Of a stretch of DNA of 64,000 nucleotides, positions 36,095-44,029 are shown one piece after another (within the stretch, counting starts at the first letter, position 1; every line of letters starts with the position of its first letter). The position numbers were made by a program, and so were the translations under genes. This DNA is from UBA6927 sp022447855 (GTDB taxonomy: Bacteria > Chloroflexota > Dehalococcoidia > Lucifugimonadales > UBA6927). The stretch is taken from contig JAKUTX010000001.1 of assembly GCA_022447855.1 (NCBI GenBank), forward strand, positions 62,001-126,000. The letters run 5' to 3'. Under the pieces are notes generated by a model. It saw nothing but the letters and a program-made list of their open reading frames with translations, was not told where the DNA came from and made no database searches.

Positions 36095-36538
36095 ATGAAC
36101 ATAAAAATCTCTAAAAAAAGTGCTTCGGTTGGTAATGAATGGCAATATAATTTGCATGTATCTAGGATTCAAGCACTGCTTATCCTTTTTGAAATTGATA
36201 TAGTAAATCATGACAAGCAAATTACTATAGAAAATTTCAAACAATCCGGTTGGAAACATCGTAATTTAAGTGATTTTGCATGTACTATAATAGATGGAGT
36301 TCGAAACAATTTAGAATCAATAGATGATGAGATTTCTAAAAGTGCTACTGACTGGCCTGTAGATCAAATCTCTATGATTGATAAGAACATACTTCGAATT
36401 GCTATTTATGAGATAATGATTTACAACAAAACACCAGTAGGAGCTTCAATTAATGAAGCTGTAGAATTAGCAAACTTTTTTGGGTCTGAAAATTCATCAA
36501 AATTTGTGAATGGTGTACTTGGTTCAATATTTAAATAA
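36095..36538 (+). CDS. nusB: Transcription antitermination factor NusB
   Basis: 147 residues, all helical. The C-terminal signature ILRIAIYEIMIYNKTPVG and SINEAVELANFFGSE, then FVNGVLGSIFK, is diagnostic. NusB with NusE/S10 binds boxA in rRNA leaders. Its place inside a fatty-acid operon is unusual. The N-terminal 17 residues before RIQALLILFEID are slightly longer than usual. Confidence 0.92.
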   Translation: MNIKISKKSASVGNEWQYNLHVSRIQALLILFEIDIVNHDKQITIENFKQSGWKHRNLSDFACTIIDGVRNNLESIDDEISKSATDWPVDQISMIDKNILRIAIYEIMIYNKTPVGASINEAVELANFFGSENSSKFVNGVLGSIFK

Positions 36539-36572
36539 AACTTGAAATTTCTAAAATAAATGGAGGAATAAA

Positions 36573-36812
36573 ATGGCATCTTTAGAAGAAAGAGTAATAT
36601 CTGTAGTAGTGGACAAACTGAAAGTTGAAGAGTCTGACGTAGTTTCTGATGCTTCTTTCACAGAAGACTTAAATGCAGATTCCCTAGATCTTGTAGAACT
36701 AATTATGGGCTTCGAAGAAGAATTTGATGTAGAAATAAGCGACGAAGCCGCAGAAGAAATCACTACCGTAGGAATGGCTATTGACCACCTAAAAAATGAA
36801 GGTGTCGAATAA
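36573..36812 (+). CDS. acpP: Acyl carrier protein
   Basis: 79 residues, acidic, with DLNADSLDLVELIM and the phosphopantetheine Ser37. Ribosome site GGAGGA. Normal ACP length. It carries acyl chains for the fatty-acid synthase and probably takes malonate from FabD upstream. The usual partners fabG, fabH and fabF are not next to it. Confidence 0.95.
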   Translation: MASLEERVISVVVDKLKVEESDVVSDASFTEDLNADSLDLVELIMGFEEEFDVEISDEAAEEITTVGMAIDHLKNEGVE

Positions 36813-36844
36813 TAGTTTTTTCCTTATAAATGCAAGGAGAAGCT

Positions 36845-37864
36845 ATGCGCGCAGGTGTGTATAAAGGTAATTCTTTAATCCAGACCGAGGAAATCCCTAC
36901 TCCTAATCCCGGTCCGAACCAAATAGTTGTTCGTGTGAAATATTCTGCCATATGTGGTAGTGATGTGCATGGATGGCAATATGATGTTGTAGCTCCCGGT
37001 CATGTCCTTGGGCATGAGTTTTACGGCGAGGTACATTCAATAGGCTCTAACGTATCAAAATGGAAGGTTGGAGACCGCGTAACAGGCGGAGGAGAACCGC
37101 CGCCTGCATTAGATACAAACCTGGTTCGCGGACCTAGATTCAACTACCGAACTCAAGGTATGACAAGAGTCGAAATAAGAGCGTATGCTGAATACATGTT
37201 AATGGAAGAATGGGCAGCTTTAAAAATTCCTAACGAGGTTTCAGATGAAGAAGCTTCGCTGGCTGAACCTATATCAGTAGCTGTTCATGCAGTTCGGAAA
37301 TCGAATCTTAAGTTAGGTGACACCGTCTTAATCATAGGAGCTGGACCGATTGGATTATTTTGTATACAAACTGCAAAAGCTGCCGGTGCTAGCAATGTGA
37401 TTGTTTCTGAATTAAATGATTCCCGAAGAACCGCTGCCAAAGCAGTTGGTGCAGACCATTTAATAAATCCTGGTTCAGAAAACCTTGATAACCGATTAAT
37501 GGAGTTGACGGGAGGAAAAGGTGCCGACATAGTTTTTGAATGCGCCGCAGCAAAACCAACTATCGACCAAGCATTAGATTCAGCAACTCGAAATGGGCAA
37601 GTAATTTTAGTTGCAATTCCATGGACACCTGTTTCAATCATGCCTGTAAACTGGCAAGCCAGGGAAATTGAATTAATTACAGTCTTTGGTGCAAAGCCAA
37701 TAGACTGGAGAATTGGTCTTGAATTGGTTAGGACTGGGAAGATTAATGTCTCACCGTTAATAAACGAATCTTCATTCATACAATTAGATAACCTGCAAGA
37801 AGCTTTTAAAACTCTTTCAGACCCATCTAGTACAGATCAAATACAAATGATAGTGAAATTATAA
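36845..37864 (+). CDS. Zinc-type medium-chain alcohol / polyol dehydrogenase
   Basis: 339 residues from the ATG at 36845, behind AAGGAGA. CGSDVHGW with the catalytic Cys, PGHVLGHEFYGEV with His-Glu, and the cofactor loop IIGAGPIGLFCIQTAKAAG give the MDR family (threonine or sorbitol dehydrogenase type). The four-Cys structural zinc lobe is missing: after GDRVTGG comes a Pro/Gly-rich loop without cysteines. Substrate unknown, probably a secondary alcohol or sugar alcohol. Same strand as acpP but likely separate in function. Confidence 0.87.
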   Translation: MRAGVYKGNSLIQTEEIPTPNPGPNQIVVRVKYSAICGSDVHGWQYDVVAPGHVLGHEFYGEVHSIGSNVSKWKVGDRVTGGGEPPPALDTNLVRGPRFNYRTQGMTRVEIRAYAEYMLMEEWAALKIPNEVSDEEASLAEPISVAVHAVRKSNLKLGDTVLIIGAGPIGLFCIQTAKAAGASNVIVSELNDSRRTAAKAVGADHLINPGSENLDNRLMELTGGKGADIVFECAAAKPTIDQALDSATRNGQVILVAIPWTPVSIMPVNWQAREIELITVFGAKPIDWRIGLELVRTGKINVSPLINESSFIQLDNLQEAFKTLSDPSSTDQIQMIVKL

Positions 37865-37927
37865 TCCTAAATTTAATTAGTCAGGATTTTCCCAAAACAT
37901 TTCAATTTATTTCGAAAGCACGAACTA

Positions 37928-38461
37928 ATGACAACTGAGGAATTAATTATATCGATCGTTCGTATTTTCGGGGCACTGCTTGTTTTGAGATGGGCATTTG
38001 TAGGGTCTTTACTTGCAGTCGCAATTGATCTTTCAGATTTATTTATGATGAATCTTCTAGACCTGGGCGGTGTAAGAAATTATCAATCTCTTGATAAATG
38101 GCTTGATTTGACCTATATGGCTACTTTTTTATGGGTATCACTGAAATGGGAACCAAAATTAAGAAATATATCAATATTTTTGTTTTGTTTCAGGATTGTA
38201 GGAGTAATAATCTTTGAAATAATTGGTAACCGATGGATCTTACTTTTCTTCCCAAACGTATTCGAATTCTGGTTCATTTCTATTGCTTTATACCAGACTT
38301 ATTTTCGAGAAAACAAACTTACAGTTAAAAATTCAATCATCTTGATTCTATGTCTGCTAATGCTCAAAGAATTTCAAGAATATGTCCTTCACGGAGGTAA
38401 ATGGTTAGATAAATATACTGCCGTCGGATTGGTAAAACAATGGTGGGGATTTTTCTTCTAG
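37928..38461 (+). CDS. Hypothetical membrane protein
   Basis: 177 residues with about five hydrophobic helices (LVLRWAFVGSLLAVAIDL first, IILILCLLMLKEFQEYVL last) and a C-terminal WWGFFF. Several charged residues lie within or between helices (DLSDLF, EFQEYVLHGGKW). No recognised family motif. Convergent with ruvX, 17 bases apart. Confidence 0.65.
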   Translation: MTTEELIISIVRIFGALLVLRWAFVGSLLAVAIDLSDLFMMNLLDLGGVRNYQSLDKWLDLTYMATFLWVSLKWEPKLRNISIFLFCFRIVGVIIFEIIGNRWILLFFPNVFEFWFISIALYQTYFRENKLTVKNSIILILCLLMLKEFQEYVLHGGKWLDKYTAVGLVKQWWGFFF

Positions 38462-38478
38462 CTTAAATTAAGTCGATC

Positions 38479-38901
38479 TTATTTGGTATCTAAATATGTC
38501 TGTAAAATAATCGCAGCTGAAACTGAGTCAATTAATCCCTTAGGAATTTTTTTTTGTTTCTTGCGAGATCTCTTATCTACTAAACGCAATTTCTTCTCTG
38601 CTTGTAGCGAAGTAAATCTTTCATCAATTTGCTTTATGGGGATTTCAAAAGTGTCAGAAATCAAAGAAATAAATTCAAAAGTCTTCTTAGTTTGAGGACC
38701 AGATTTACCAGACAAAGTCCAAGGAATACCAACACCAATTTTCGTAACAGTATGATCAGAAATTGTTTCAGCCAGCTTTGGAATTACTAAATCCATTTCG
38801 GAAGAATCCAATGTTTCAATCGGGGTAGCCAAAATTCCAAGAGGATCAGAAATTGCCAAACCTATCCGTTTTTCCCCAAAATCAATACCTAATGTTCTCA
38901 C
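38479..38901 (-). CDS. ruvX: Putative Holliday junction resolvase RuvX (YqgF)
   Basis: 140 residues, RNase H-like fold. LGIDFGEKRIGLAISDP (4-20) has the first catalytic Asp, QIDERFTS the Glu, and KGLIDSVSAAIIL the last Asp. Family members process pre-16S rRNA 5' ends or resolve junctions. The GTG start overlaps the alaS stop by four bases (GTGA), so the two are translationally coupled; the alaS-ruvX pairing is common. Confidence 0.92.
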   Translation of the reverse strand: MRTLGIDFGEKRIGLAISDPLGILATPIETLDSSEMDLVIPKLAETISDHTVTKIGVGIPWTLSGKSGPQTKKTFEFISLISDTFEIPIKQIDERFTSLQAEKKLRLVDKRSRKKQKKIPKGLIDSVSAAIILQTYLDTK

Positions 38902-41759
38902 TCAATAATGCTCCGAACGTAGTCAAAAGATTCAGAAATTGCCTGTTCAATCTTGGAAGAATCCCTTCCTCCAGCTTGAGCAACCTTTGGATTTCCTCCT
39001 CCTCCCCCTTGGATAGTTTTAGTAACAGTTCCAATTATTTCCTTTGCATTGATACCTTTATCAACCAAGTCTTGAGTCACCATAACAAGTAATAAAGGGC
39101 GATTTTCAATCACTGCTCCAAGAATTAATACCCCACTAATGATTTTATCTCTCAGCCAATCACCTATCTCTCTCATTGAATCATTGTTAGAGGATTCAAT
39201 TAAAGTTGCTAAAACATTAACATTGTTAATTGTTTGGACTCTGGACAAAAGACTCTCAGCATTTATCAAAGATTGCTGCCTCTGCAAATCAGACATTTCT
39301 TTGCGCAAATCCGCTAAATCTTCTTTCATTTTTGATACTCGTTCTTCTATCTCATTTACTGGAACTTGCAAATCAGCAGACAACCTATTGTTACTTTCAA
39401 ATCTATCCCATATGAGTTGCTCAGCATAACGGCCTGTAACGGCTTCCATCCTCCTCATCCCTGCACCAATACTTGTTTCTCCTAACACCAGAACAATTCC
39501 TATCTCACCAGTACGCCTAACATGTGTTCCTCCGCAAACTTCAAAACTGAATGTTTCACCATTCGCAATTTCAATCAACCTCACTGTCTCACCATATTTA
39601 TCGCCAAAAAATGCCAACGCACCCTTTCTTATAGCAGTAGTATAAGAATCTTCACTTTTAAGAACCTTCGCGTTATAGCGTATCTTTTCATTAACCAATG
39701 TTTGGACTTGACGCATCTCATCATCAGTTAATTGCTTGACATGCGTGAAATCAAATCTCAGGCGATCGGGAGCTACTAAAGATCCAGCCTGACGAACATG
39801 CTCACCTAAAACTTGCCTAAGTGCAGAATGTAATAAATGAGTGGCTGTATGATTCCTAGCAGTATTTTCTCTACGCACTGGATCAACATAAGAATCCACA
39901 ATTTCTCCCATAGAAATTTTGCCCTTTTTCACAACACCAAAATGCATTACCAAATCAGGTGTCACTGACTGTGTATCAAATACTTCTATTTGTCCTTCAT
40001 TCCCATTCAAAACTCCTGCATCACCAACTTGCCCACCACCTTCTGAGTAAAATGGCGTCTCCATTAAAGCAATCTCGACTTCGTCACCTTCAGATGCTTG
40101 ATCAACAACATCATCATCCACCAAAATTCCAACAATTGGAGAAGAATTAGTTAGAGCATCATAACCAACAAATTTTGTCGCACCCAATCCCATACTTTCA
40201 TAAATTCTAATTTTCGCTCTATCACCAGAAAAATTCGAGTCTGATCGGCTTCTTGATTGCTGCGCCTGTAACTCAGATGCATACAAATCCATATCAACTT
40301 TCATATTATTCTCATTTGCAATTTCAATTGTCATTTCTACAGGATACCCATATGTATCCCACAACAAAAATGCCTCTACTCCGGAAATTGTCATCACTCT
40401 TTGAATAATTTCTTCCTTAAGGTTTTTTGATTTGGCAAAATCCAAAACCCTAAGAGATTCTAGGATTTGGTTAGAAGATTTTTCAAAAGCATCTTTCCCT
40501 GTAGGATCAATTTGATGTAATGAATCTTGAAACAAACTTTCTAAATGTTTAACATCCTTCTTAGTTGAAAAATCACTTAGGTTAACTTTTTCTGCTAATA
40601 ATTGTCTTATAGTTACAAAACCACCCGGACCATTCAGCAGCAGCATAGCCCTATCGATTGTTTCTTGAAATCTTGTCTCTTCCAAAGAAATTACAGTTTT
40701 TATAAAGTCTCTGTGAGCACCTAACTCTGGATAAACAGATTTCATGTTTTCAATCACCAATGAAGATATTTCATTTATGAAGGAATCAGTTATACCAAGT
40801 TTTCTAGCTTGTCTAATTGCCCTACGAATAACACGTCTAAGCACATACCCTCGTCCCTCATTGCTTGGAACAACACCATCTGCAATCAAGAAAGTAGCAC
40901 TTCTAGAATGTTCCACAACGGCATTGATCGCATAATCAACCTCTAAATCTTTGCCATATTGTTTGCCTGAAAACTCAATTATTTTCTTAACTAAAGGATC
41001 AAACAAATCCGTTTGGTATATCGTTTCTACATCTTGTAAAATAACTGCAAGACGTTCTAATCCCATTCCTGTATCAACACTTGGTGAAGGAAGCAACTCT
41101 CTCTTACCTTGTAAATCTTGGTAATATTGCATAAATACCAAATTCCACAACTCCACAAACCTGTTACATTTCGTGAATTCGTCAATTTGGTTTTCACAAT
41201 TCGGAGCACAATCTTCCTTCAGACATCCTGTTTGAGACCCGTAATCATAATGAAGTTCGGCACATGGGCCACAAGGACCTTCAGAGCCAGCAGGACCCCA
41301 CCAATTTTCACTGTCTCCAAATTTAAAAACCCGATCTTTCTTGATTCCTAATTCGATCCACAACTTAACAGAATCATCATCAGAAAGATGCGCTGTAGCA
41401 GCGAACCGTTCGATTCCTAAATTTAGATTCTCCGTCAAAAACTGAAGTGCAAATGCCATCGCTTCTTTTTTAAAGTAATCGCCAACACTAAAATTCCCCA
41501 ACATCTCAAAAAAGGTTAGGTGAGTTGCATCTCCTACCTCTTCAATATCTACAGCCCGAAAACATTTTTGCGAAGAAGTCATCCTGGGATTTTTGGGAAT
41601 TGATTCTCCCACAAAAAATGGTTTGATCTGCACCATCCCTGCTGTAGTAAGAAGAAGCGTAGGATCACCAACTGGAATCAAAGAAGAACTAGACATTCTT
41701 AAATGATCTTCACCTTCAAAATATGACAAGAAGGACTCTCTAATTTCGTCGATTTTCAT
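38898..41759 (-). CDS. alaS: Alanyl-tRNA synthetase with a 70-80 residue insertion
   Basis: 953 residues, about 70 longer than usual. Start is ATG at 41757-41759, with AGGTG upstream; the TTG one codon earlier is less likely. Class II motifs in the first 240 residues (FFEMLGNFSVGDYF; VDTGMGLERLAV). The editing domain has HTATH (H637/H641 region) and CGGTH (about 742-746) for zinc. Compared with the family, an extra helical block lies at about 381-461, just before FLLWDTYGYPVEMT. It charges tRNA-Ala, of which one gene is at 24625. The C-terminal GGGGGNPKVAQAGG is the normal C-Ala domain end. Confidence 0.96.
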   Translation of the reverse strand: MKIDEIRESFLSYFEGEDHLRMSSSSLIPVGDPTLLLTTAGMVQIKPFFVGESIPKNPRMTSSQKCFRAVDIEEVGDATHLTFFEMLGNFSVGDYFKKEAMAFALQFLTENLNLGIERFAATAHLSDDDSVKLWIELGIKKDRVFKFGDSENWWGPAGSEGPCGPCAELHYDYGSQTGCLKEDCAPNCENQIDEFTKCNRFVELWNLVFMQYYQDLQGKRELLPSPSVDTGMGLERLAVILQDVETIYQTDLFDPLVKKIIEFSGKQYGKDLEVDYAINAVVEHSRSATFLIADGVVPSNEGRGYVLRRVIRRAIRQARKLGITDSFINEISSLVIENMKSVYPELGAHRDFIKTVISLEETRFQETIDRAMLLLNGPGGFVTIRQLLAEKVNLSDFSTKKDVKHLESLFQDSLHQIDPTGKDAFEKSSNQILESLRVLDFAKSKNLKEEIIQRVMTISGVEAFLLWDTYGYPVEMTIEIANENNMKVDMDLYASELQAQQSRSRSDSNFSGDRAKIRIYESMGLGATKFVGYDALTNSSPIVGILVDDDVVDQASEGDEVEIALMETPFYSEGGGQVGDAGVLNGNEGQIEVFDTQSVTPDLVMHFGVVKKGKISMGEIVDSYVDPVRRENTARNHTATHLLHSALRQVLGEHVRQAGSLVAPDRLRFDFTHVKQLTDDEMRQVQTLVNEKIRYNAKVLKSEDSYTTAIRKGALAFFGDKYGETVRLIEIANGETFSFEVCGGTHVRRTGEIGIVLVLGETSIGAGMRRMEAVTGRYAEQLIWDRFESNNRLSADLQVPVNEIEERVSKMKEDLADLRKEMSDLQRQQSLINAESLLSRVQTINNVNVLATLIESSNNDSMREIGDWLRDKIISGVLILGAVIENRPLLLVMVTQDLVDKGINAKEIIGTVTKTIQGGGGGNPKVAQAGGRDSSKIEQAISESFDYVRSIIE

Positions 41760-41794
41760 CAATCACCTAATTTATTGAAAAATTTACTCTGATT

Positions 41795-41950
41795 CTACTG
41801 AATTACTTGTTTAAGTTTTCCTATCCTAAATAAGCTTGCACCACAAAGAGAACATTTGCCTTGCAATGCAGTACGCCCGTTTTTAAGCTTTACCTCTTTG
41901 CAATTGATAATATCACTATTTACATTGCATCGTAAACAAAAAGCTTGCAT
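41795..41950 (-). CDS. DUF5679-like zinc-ribbon protein
   Basis: 51 residues. FCLRCN and KCSLCG make a C5-x2-C8...C33-x2-C36 zinc ribbon; KNGRTALQGKCSLCGASLFR matches the small DUF5679 family (usual form: KNGRPATQGTCPVCGTKVFR). Start ATG at 41948-41950 behind GAGGGTGA. It precedes alaS by 35 bases on the same strand and is likely co-transcribed with alaS and ruvX. The function of the family is unknown; a nucleic-acid or ribosome role is plausible. Confidence 0.85.
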   Translation of the reverse strand: MQAFCLRCNVNSDIINCKEVKLKNGRTALQGKCSLCGASLFRIGKLKQVIQ

Positions 41951-42050
41951 ATATCACCCTCGAAAACATTTATAGTTTAAGGGTAAGGATTTCATACTGA
42001 AGCTACAATCAGTTTCAGATATTTTTTTTCCGAATGTTGAGAAAATTCCT

Positions 42051-42083
42051 TGACTCGTTTAGTCATTCTCTGAGTGATACAAT
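42051..42083 (+). promoter_or_regulatory. Extended -10 promoter with small inverted repeat
   Basis: TGA-TACAAT (TACAAT at 42078-42083) is an extended -10. TGACT-CGTTT-AGTCA (42051-42065) is an inverted repeat at the -35 position. No good -35 hexamer is present, as is common with extended -10 promoters. It serves the SDR / ThDP pair at 42125. Confidence 0.4.
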
Positions 42084-42124
42084 AATGTGAACTATGACCC
42101 AATACGCTAGATTCAGAGGTGGAG

Positions 42125-42889
42125 ATGAGCAAAAAGAAGATTTTAATTACCGGGTCTTCAGGAATTATAGGTAGTGCCCTTTTAAATCGCCTATCCCCAA
42201 CATATGAAATACGCGGATGTGATTTGAAAAACCCTGGAAACATCCAAGATTTCCATAGCATAGACGGGAAAAATTTGAAATCGTATTTACAAGCATTCGA
42301 AGGAGTAGATACAGTAATTGATCTGGCATCGATCCCAAGTGCTACAAGCCCTTGGGAAATCATCGCAGAAAACAACATCCCCTGTATGTACAATGCTCTC
42401 GAAGCTGCAAAACAATCTGGTGTAAAAAGATTAATCTTTGCTAGTTCAAATCACGTAACTGGAATGTACGAATATGATGACCCGTATCATTCAATTATTT
42501 CCGGGAAATACGACAGATTAGACCCTTCCAATATCCCATATATAACAAAAAACATGGATATTAGACCCGATGGGCCATATGGTATTGGAAAGGCTCTTGG
42601 AGAAGCTGCGGGAAGATATTATTCAGATAAATTTGGATTATCTGTGATATGCCTCAGAATCGGGACATTTAATGCGGAAGATAAACCCTTAAATGCTCGG
42701 AATTTTGCAACTTTGATTACACATAATGATTTTGAAAAACTTGTCTCATGCTCAATTGAAGCTCCAAATAATGTGAAGTTTGATATTTTCTACGGCGTAT
42801 CAAATAATTTTTGGCGTTTTTGGGACATAGAAAATGCACGCTCTACCATTGGTTACCAACCAACTGATAATGCAGAAATTTGGAGATGA
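42125..42889 (+). CDS. NAD-dependent epimerase/dehydratase, uronate dehydrogenase-like
   Basis: 254 residues from the ATG at 42125, behind GAGGTGG; a GTG at 42119 lies in that site. KKILITGSSGIIGSALL (4-20) binds NAD; FASSNHVTGMYEYDD and YGIGKALGEAAG hold the catalytic Ser and Tyr-x3-Lys; VSNNFWRFWDIENARS is shared with the paralogue at 29153. It probably oxidises a hexuronate or related sugar. It ends five bases before the GTG of the ThDP half-enzyme gene, so the two are coupled. Confidence 0.85.
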   Translation: MSKKKILITGSSGIIGSALLNRLSPTYEIRGCDLKNPGNIQDFHSIDGKNLKSYLQAFEGVDTVIDLASIPSATSPWEIIAENNIPCMYNALEAAKQSGVKRLIFASSNHVTGMYEYDDPYHSIISGKYDRLDPSNIPYITKNMDIRPDGPYGIGKALGEAAGRYYSDKFGLSVICLRIGTFNAEDKPLNARNFATLITHNDFEKLVSCSIEAPNNVKFDIFYGVSNNFWRFWDIENARSTIGYQPTDNAEIWR

Positions 42890-42893
42890 TCAA

Positions 42894-43391
42894 GTGACAA
42901 ATCAAAAATTAACACCTGATAGAGTAATTACTGAACTTAAAAAAAATGGGATCTCTCACATAGTCTGGCTTCCAGATAGCGAAACAAATTTTATGTACAA
43001 GGCAATGCAAGTAGAAAACACAATTGACATAATCCCTATATGCAGAGAAGGCGAAGCTTTACCAATTGCTGCTGGACTGTGGGTAGGCGGCAAAAAACCA
43101 ATCGTGATGATTCAAAATACTGGACTTTTAGAATCAGGCGATTCTTTAAGGGGGATGGGTATAGACCTCAATCTACCTATCCTTATGATTATAGGATACA
43201 GAGGGTGGAATTCAGGCAAAGAAATGACTGATACGGCAGGTAAATTTACGGAACCAATGTTAAATGCTCTTGGAATAAAACATTATCTAATAGAGACTAA
43301 TGAAGACGTCAATTACATTTCGGAAGCAATCATTGAAGCCGAATCTTCCCAAATGCCAGTAGCATGCTTGATGGGATCAGAATACAGTTAA
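42894..43391 (+). CDS. ThDP-binding half-enzyme, sulfopyruvate decarboxylase alpha (ComD)-like
   Basis: 165 residues from the GTG at 42894, with GGAG eight bases upstream. The fold is the PYR-type ThDP domain alone: ISHIVWLPDSETNFMYKAM, ICREGEALPIAAG with the activating Glu, and MIQNTGLLESGDSLRGM. These match ComD / phosphonopyruvate decarboxylase N-domains. The PP (ComE, beta) half with the Mg-binding GDG motif is not adjacent; the next gene is rpiB on the other strand. So the partner must be encoded elsewhere, or the protein works otherwise. Confidence 0.8.
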   Translation: MTNQKLTPDRVITELKKNGISHIVWLPDSETNFMYKAMQVENTIDIIPICREGEALPIAAGLWVGGKKPIVMIQNTGLLESGDSLRGMGIDLNLPILMIIGYRGWNSGKEMTDTAGKFTEPMLNALGIKHYLIETNEDVNYISEAIIEAESSQMPVACLMGSEYS

Positions 43392-43392
43392 T

Positions 43393-43845
43393 TCAGTTAT
43401 GATTTTTCTCAATATTGAGAACTTTTTTTAGCCTTCTCATATGTCTATCTTCCGAAGTAAACTTCGCTTCTACAAATGACTTGACTAAATCAATTGCCAA
43501 TTCTTCATCAATTATTCTACCGCCTATACAAAGAACATTCATATCATCATGCTCCACTCCCTGATGAGCAGAATAAATGTCATGACAAACACTGGCCCTA
43601 ATTCCATCAATTTTATTTAGAGCAATATTTGCACCAACTCCACTTCCACACAACATTATGCCGCGCTCTGCTTCAGCTGAAACAACAGCTCTACCAAGCA
43701 AAAGAGCAAAATCAGGATAATCATCTGAATCGTCCAATTCATGTGCTCCGACATCAATGACTTCAACACCGAATTCATCTAAAAACATTACTACTTTTTG
43801 TTTTAAGTCATATCCTGCATGATCAGCGCCGACAGCAATCTTCAT
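43393..43845 (-). CDS. rpiB: Ribose-5-phosphate isomerase B
   Basis: 150 residues from the ATG at 43843-43845 (GAGG six bases upstream). IAVGADHAGYDLKQKV (3-18) and GIMLCGSGVGANIALNK with the catalytic Cys are typical, as is LCIGGRIIDEE. It interconverts ribose-5-P and ribulose-5-P; some relatives act on allose-6-P or galactose-6-P. Convergent with the ThDP gene, one base between stops. Confidence 0.93.
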   Translation of the reverse strand: MKIAVGADHAGYDLKQKVVMFLDEFGVEVIDVGAHELDDSDDYPDFALLLGRAVVSAEAERGIMLCGSGVGANIALNKIDGIRASVCHDIYSAHQGVEHDDMNVLCIGGRIIDEELAIDLVKSFVEAKFTSEDRHMRRLKKVLNIEKNHN

Positions 43846-43977
43846 CACAAACCTCGAAAAACATTAATGGTTGGAGTGTAAAACTCAAATCTTGGAATGT
43901 CTAGTCAGAATTTCTCAATCGTCCGAACGAACGAATGATTTAAGCTCTCTAGAATGACATTTTAAAACATTTTGATA

Positions 43978-43986
43978 TGCTACAAT
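43978..43986 (+). promoter_or_regulatory. Extended -10 promoter of the 44-50 kb operon
   Basis: TGC-TACAAT (TACAAT at 43981-43986), 43 bases before the ATG at 44030, which has AAGGG. No clear -35. The rest of the 184-base gap to rpiB shows no other feature. Confidence 0.4.
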
Positions 43987-44029
43987 CAACCAATCTATTT
44001 CAAGCTTTTATCACAACAAAGGGATTGCA

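Noticed and set aside
37285..37779. Leftward 164-codon frame within the zinc dehydrogenase gene
   Set aside because: Antisense frame of a conserved enzyme with no family match or ribosome site.
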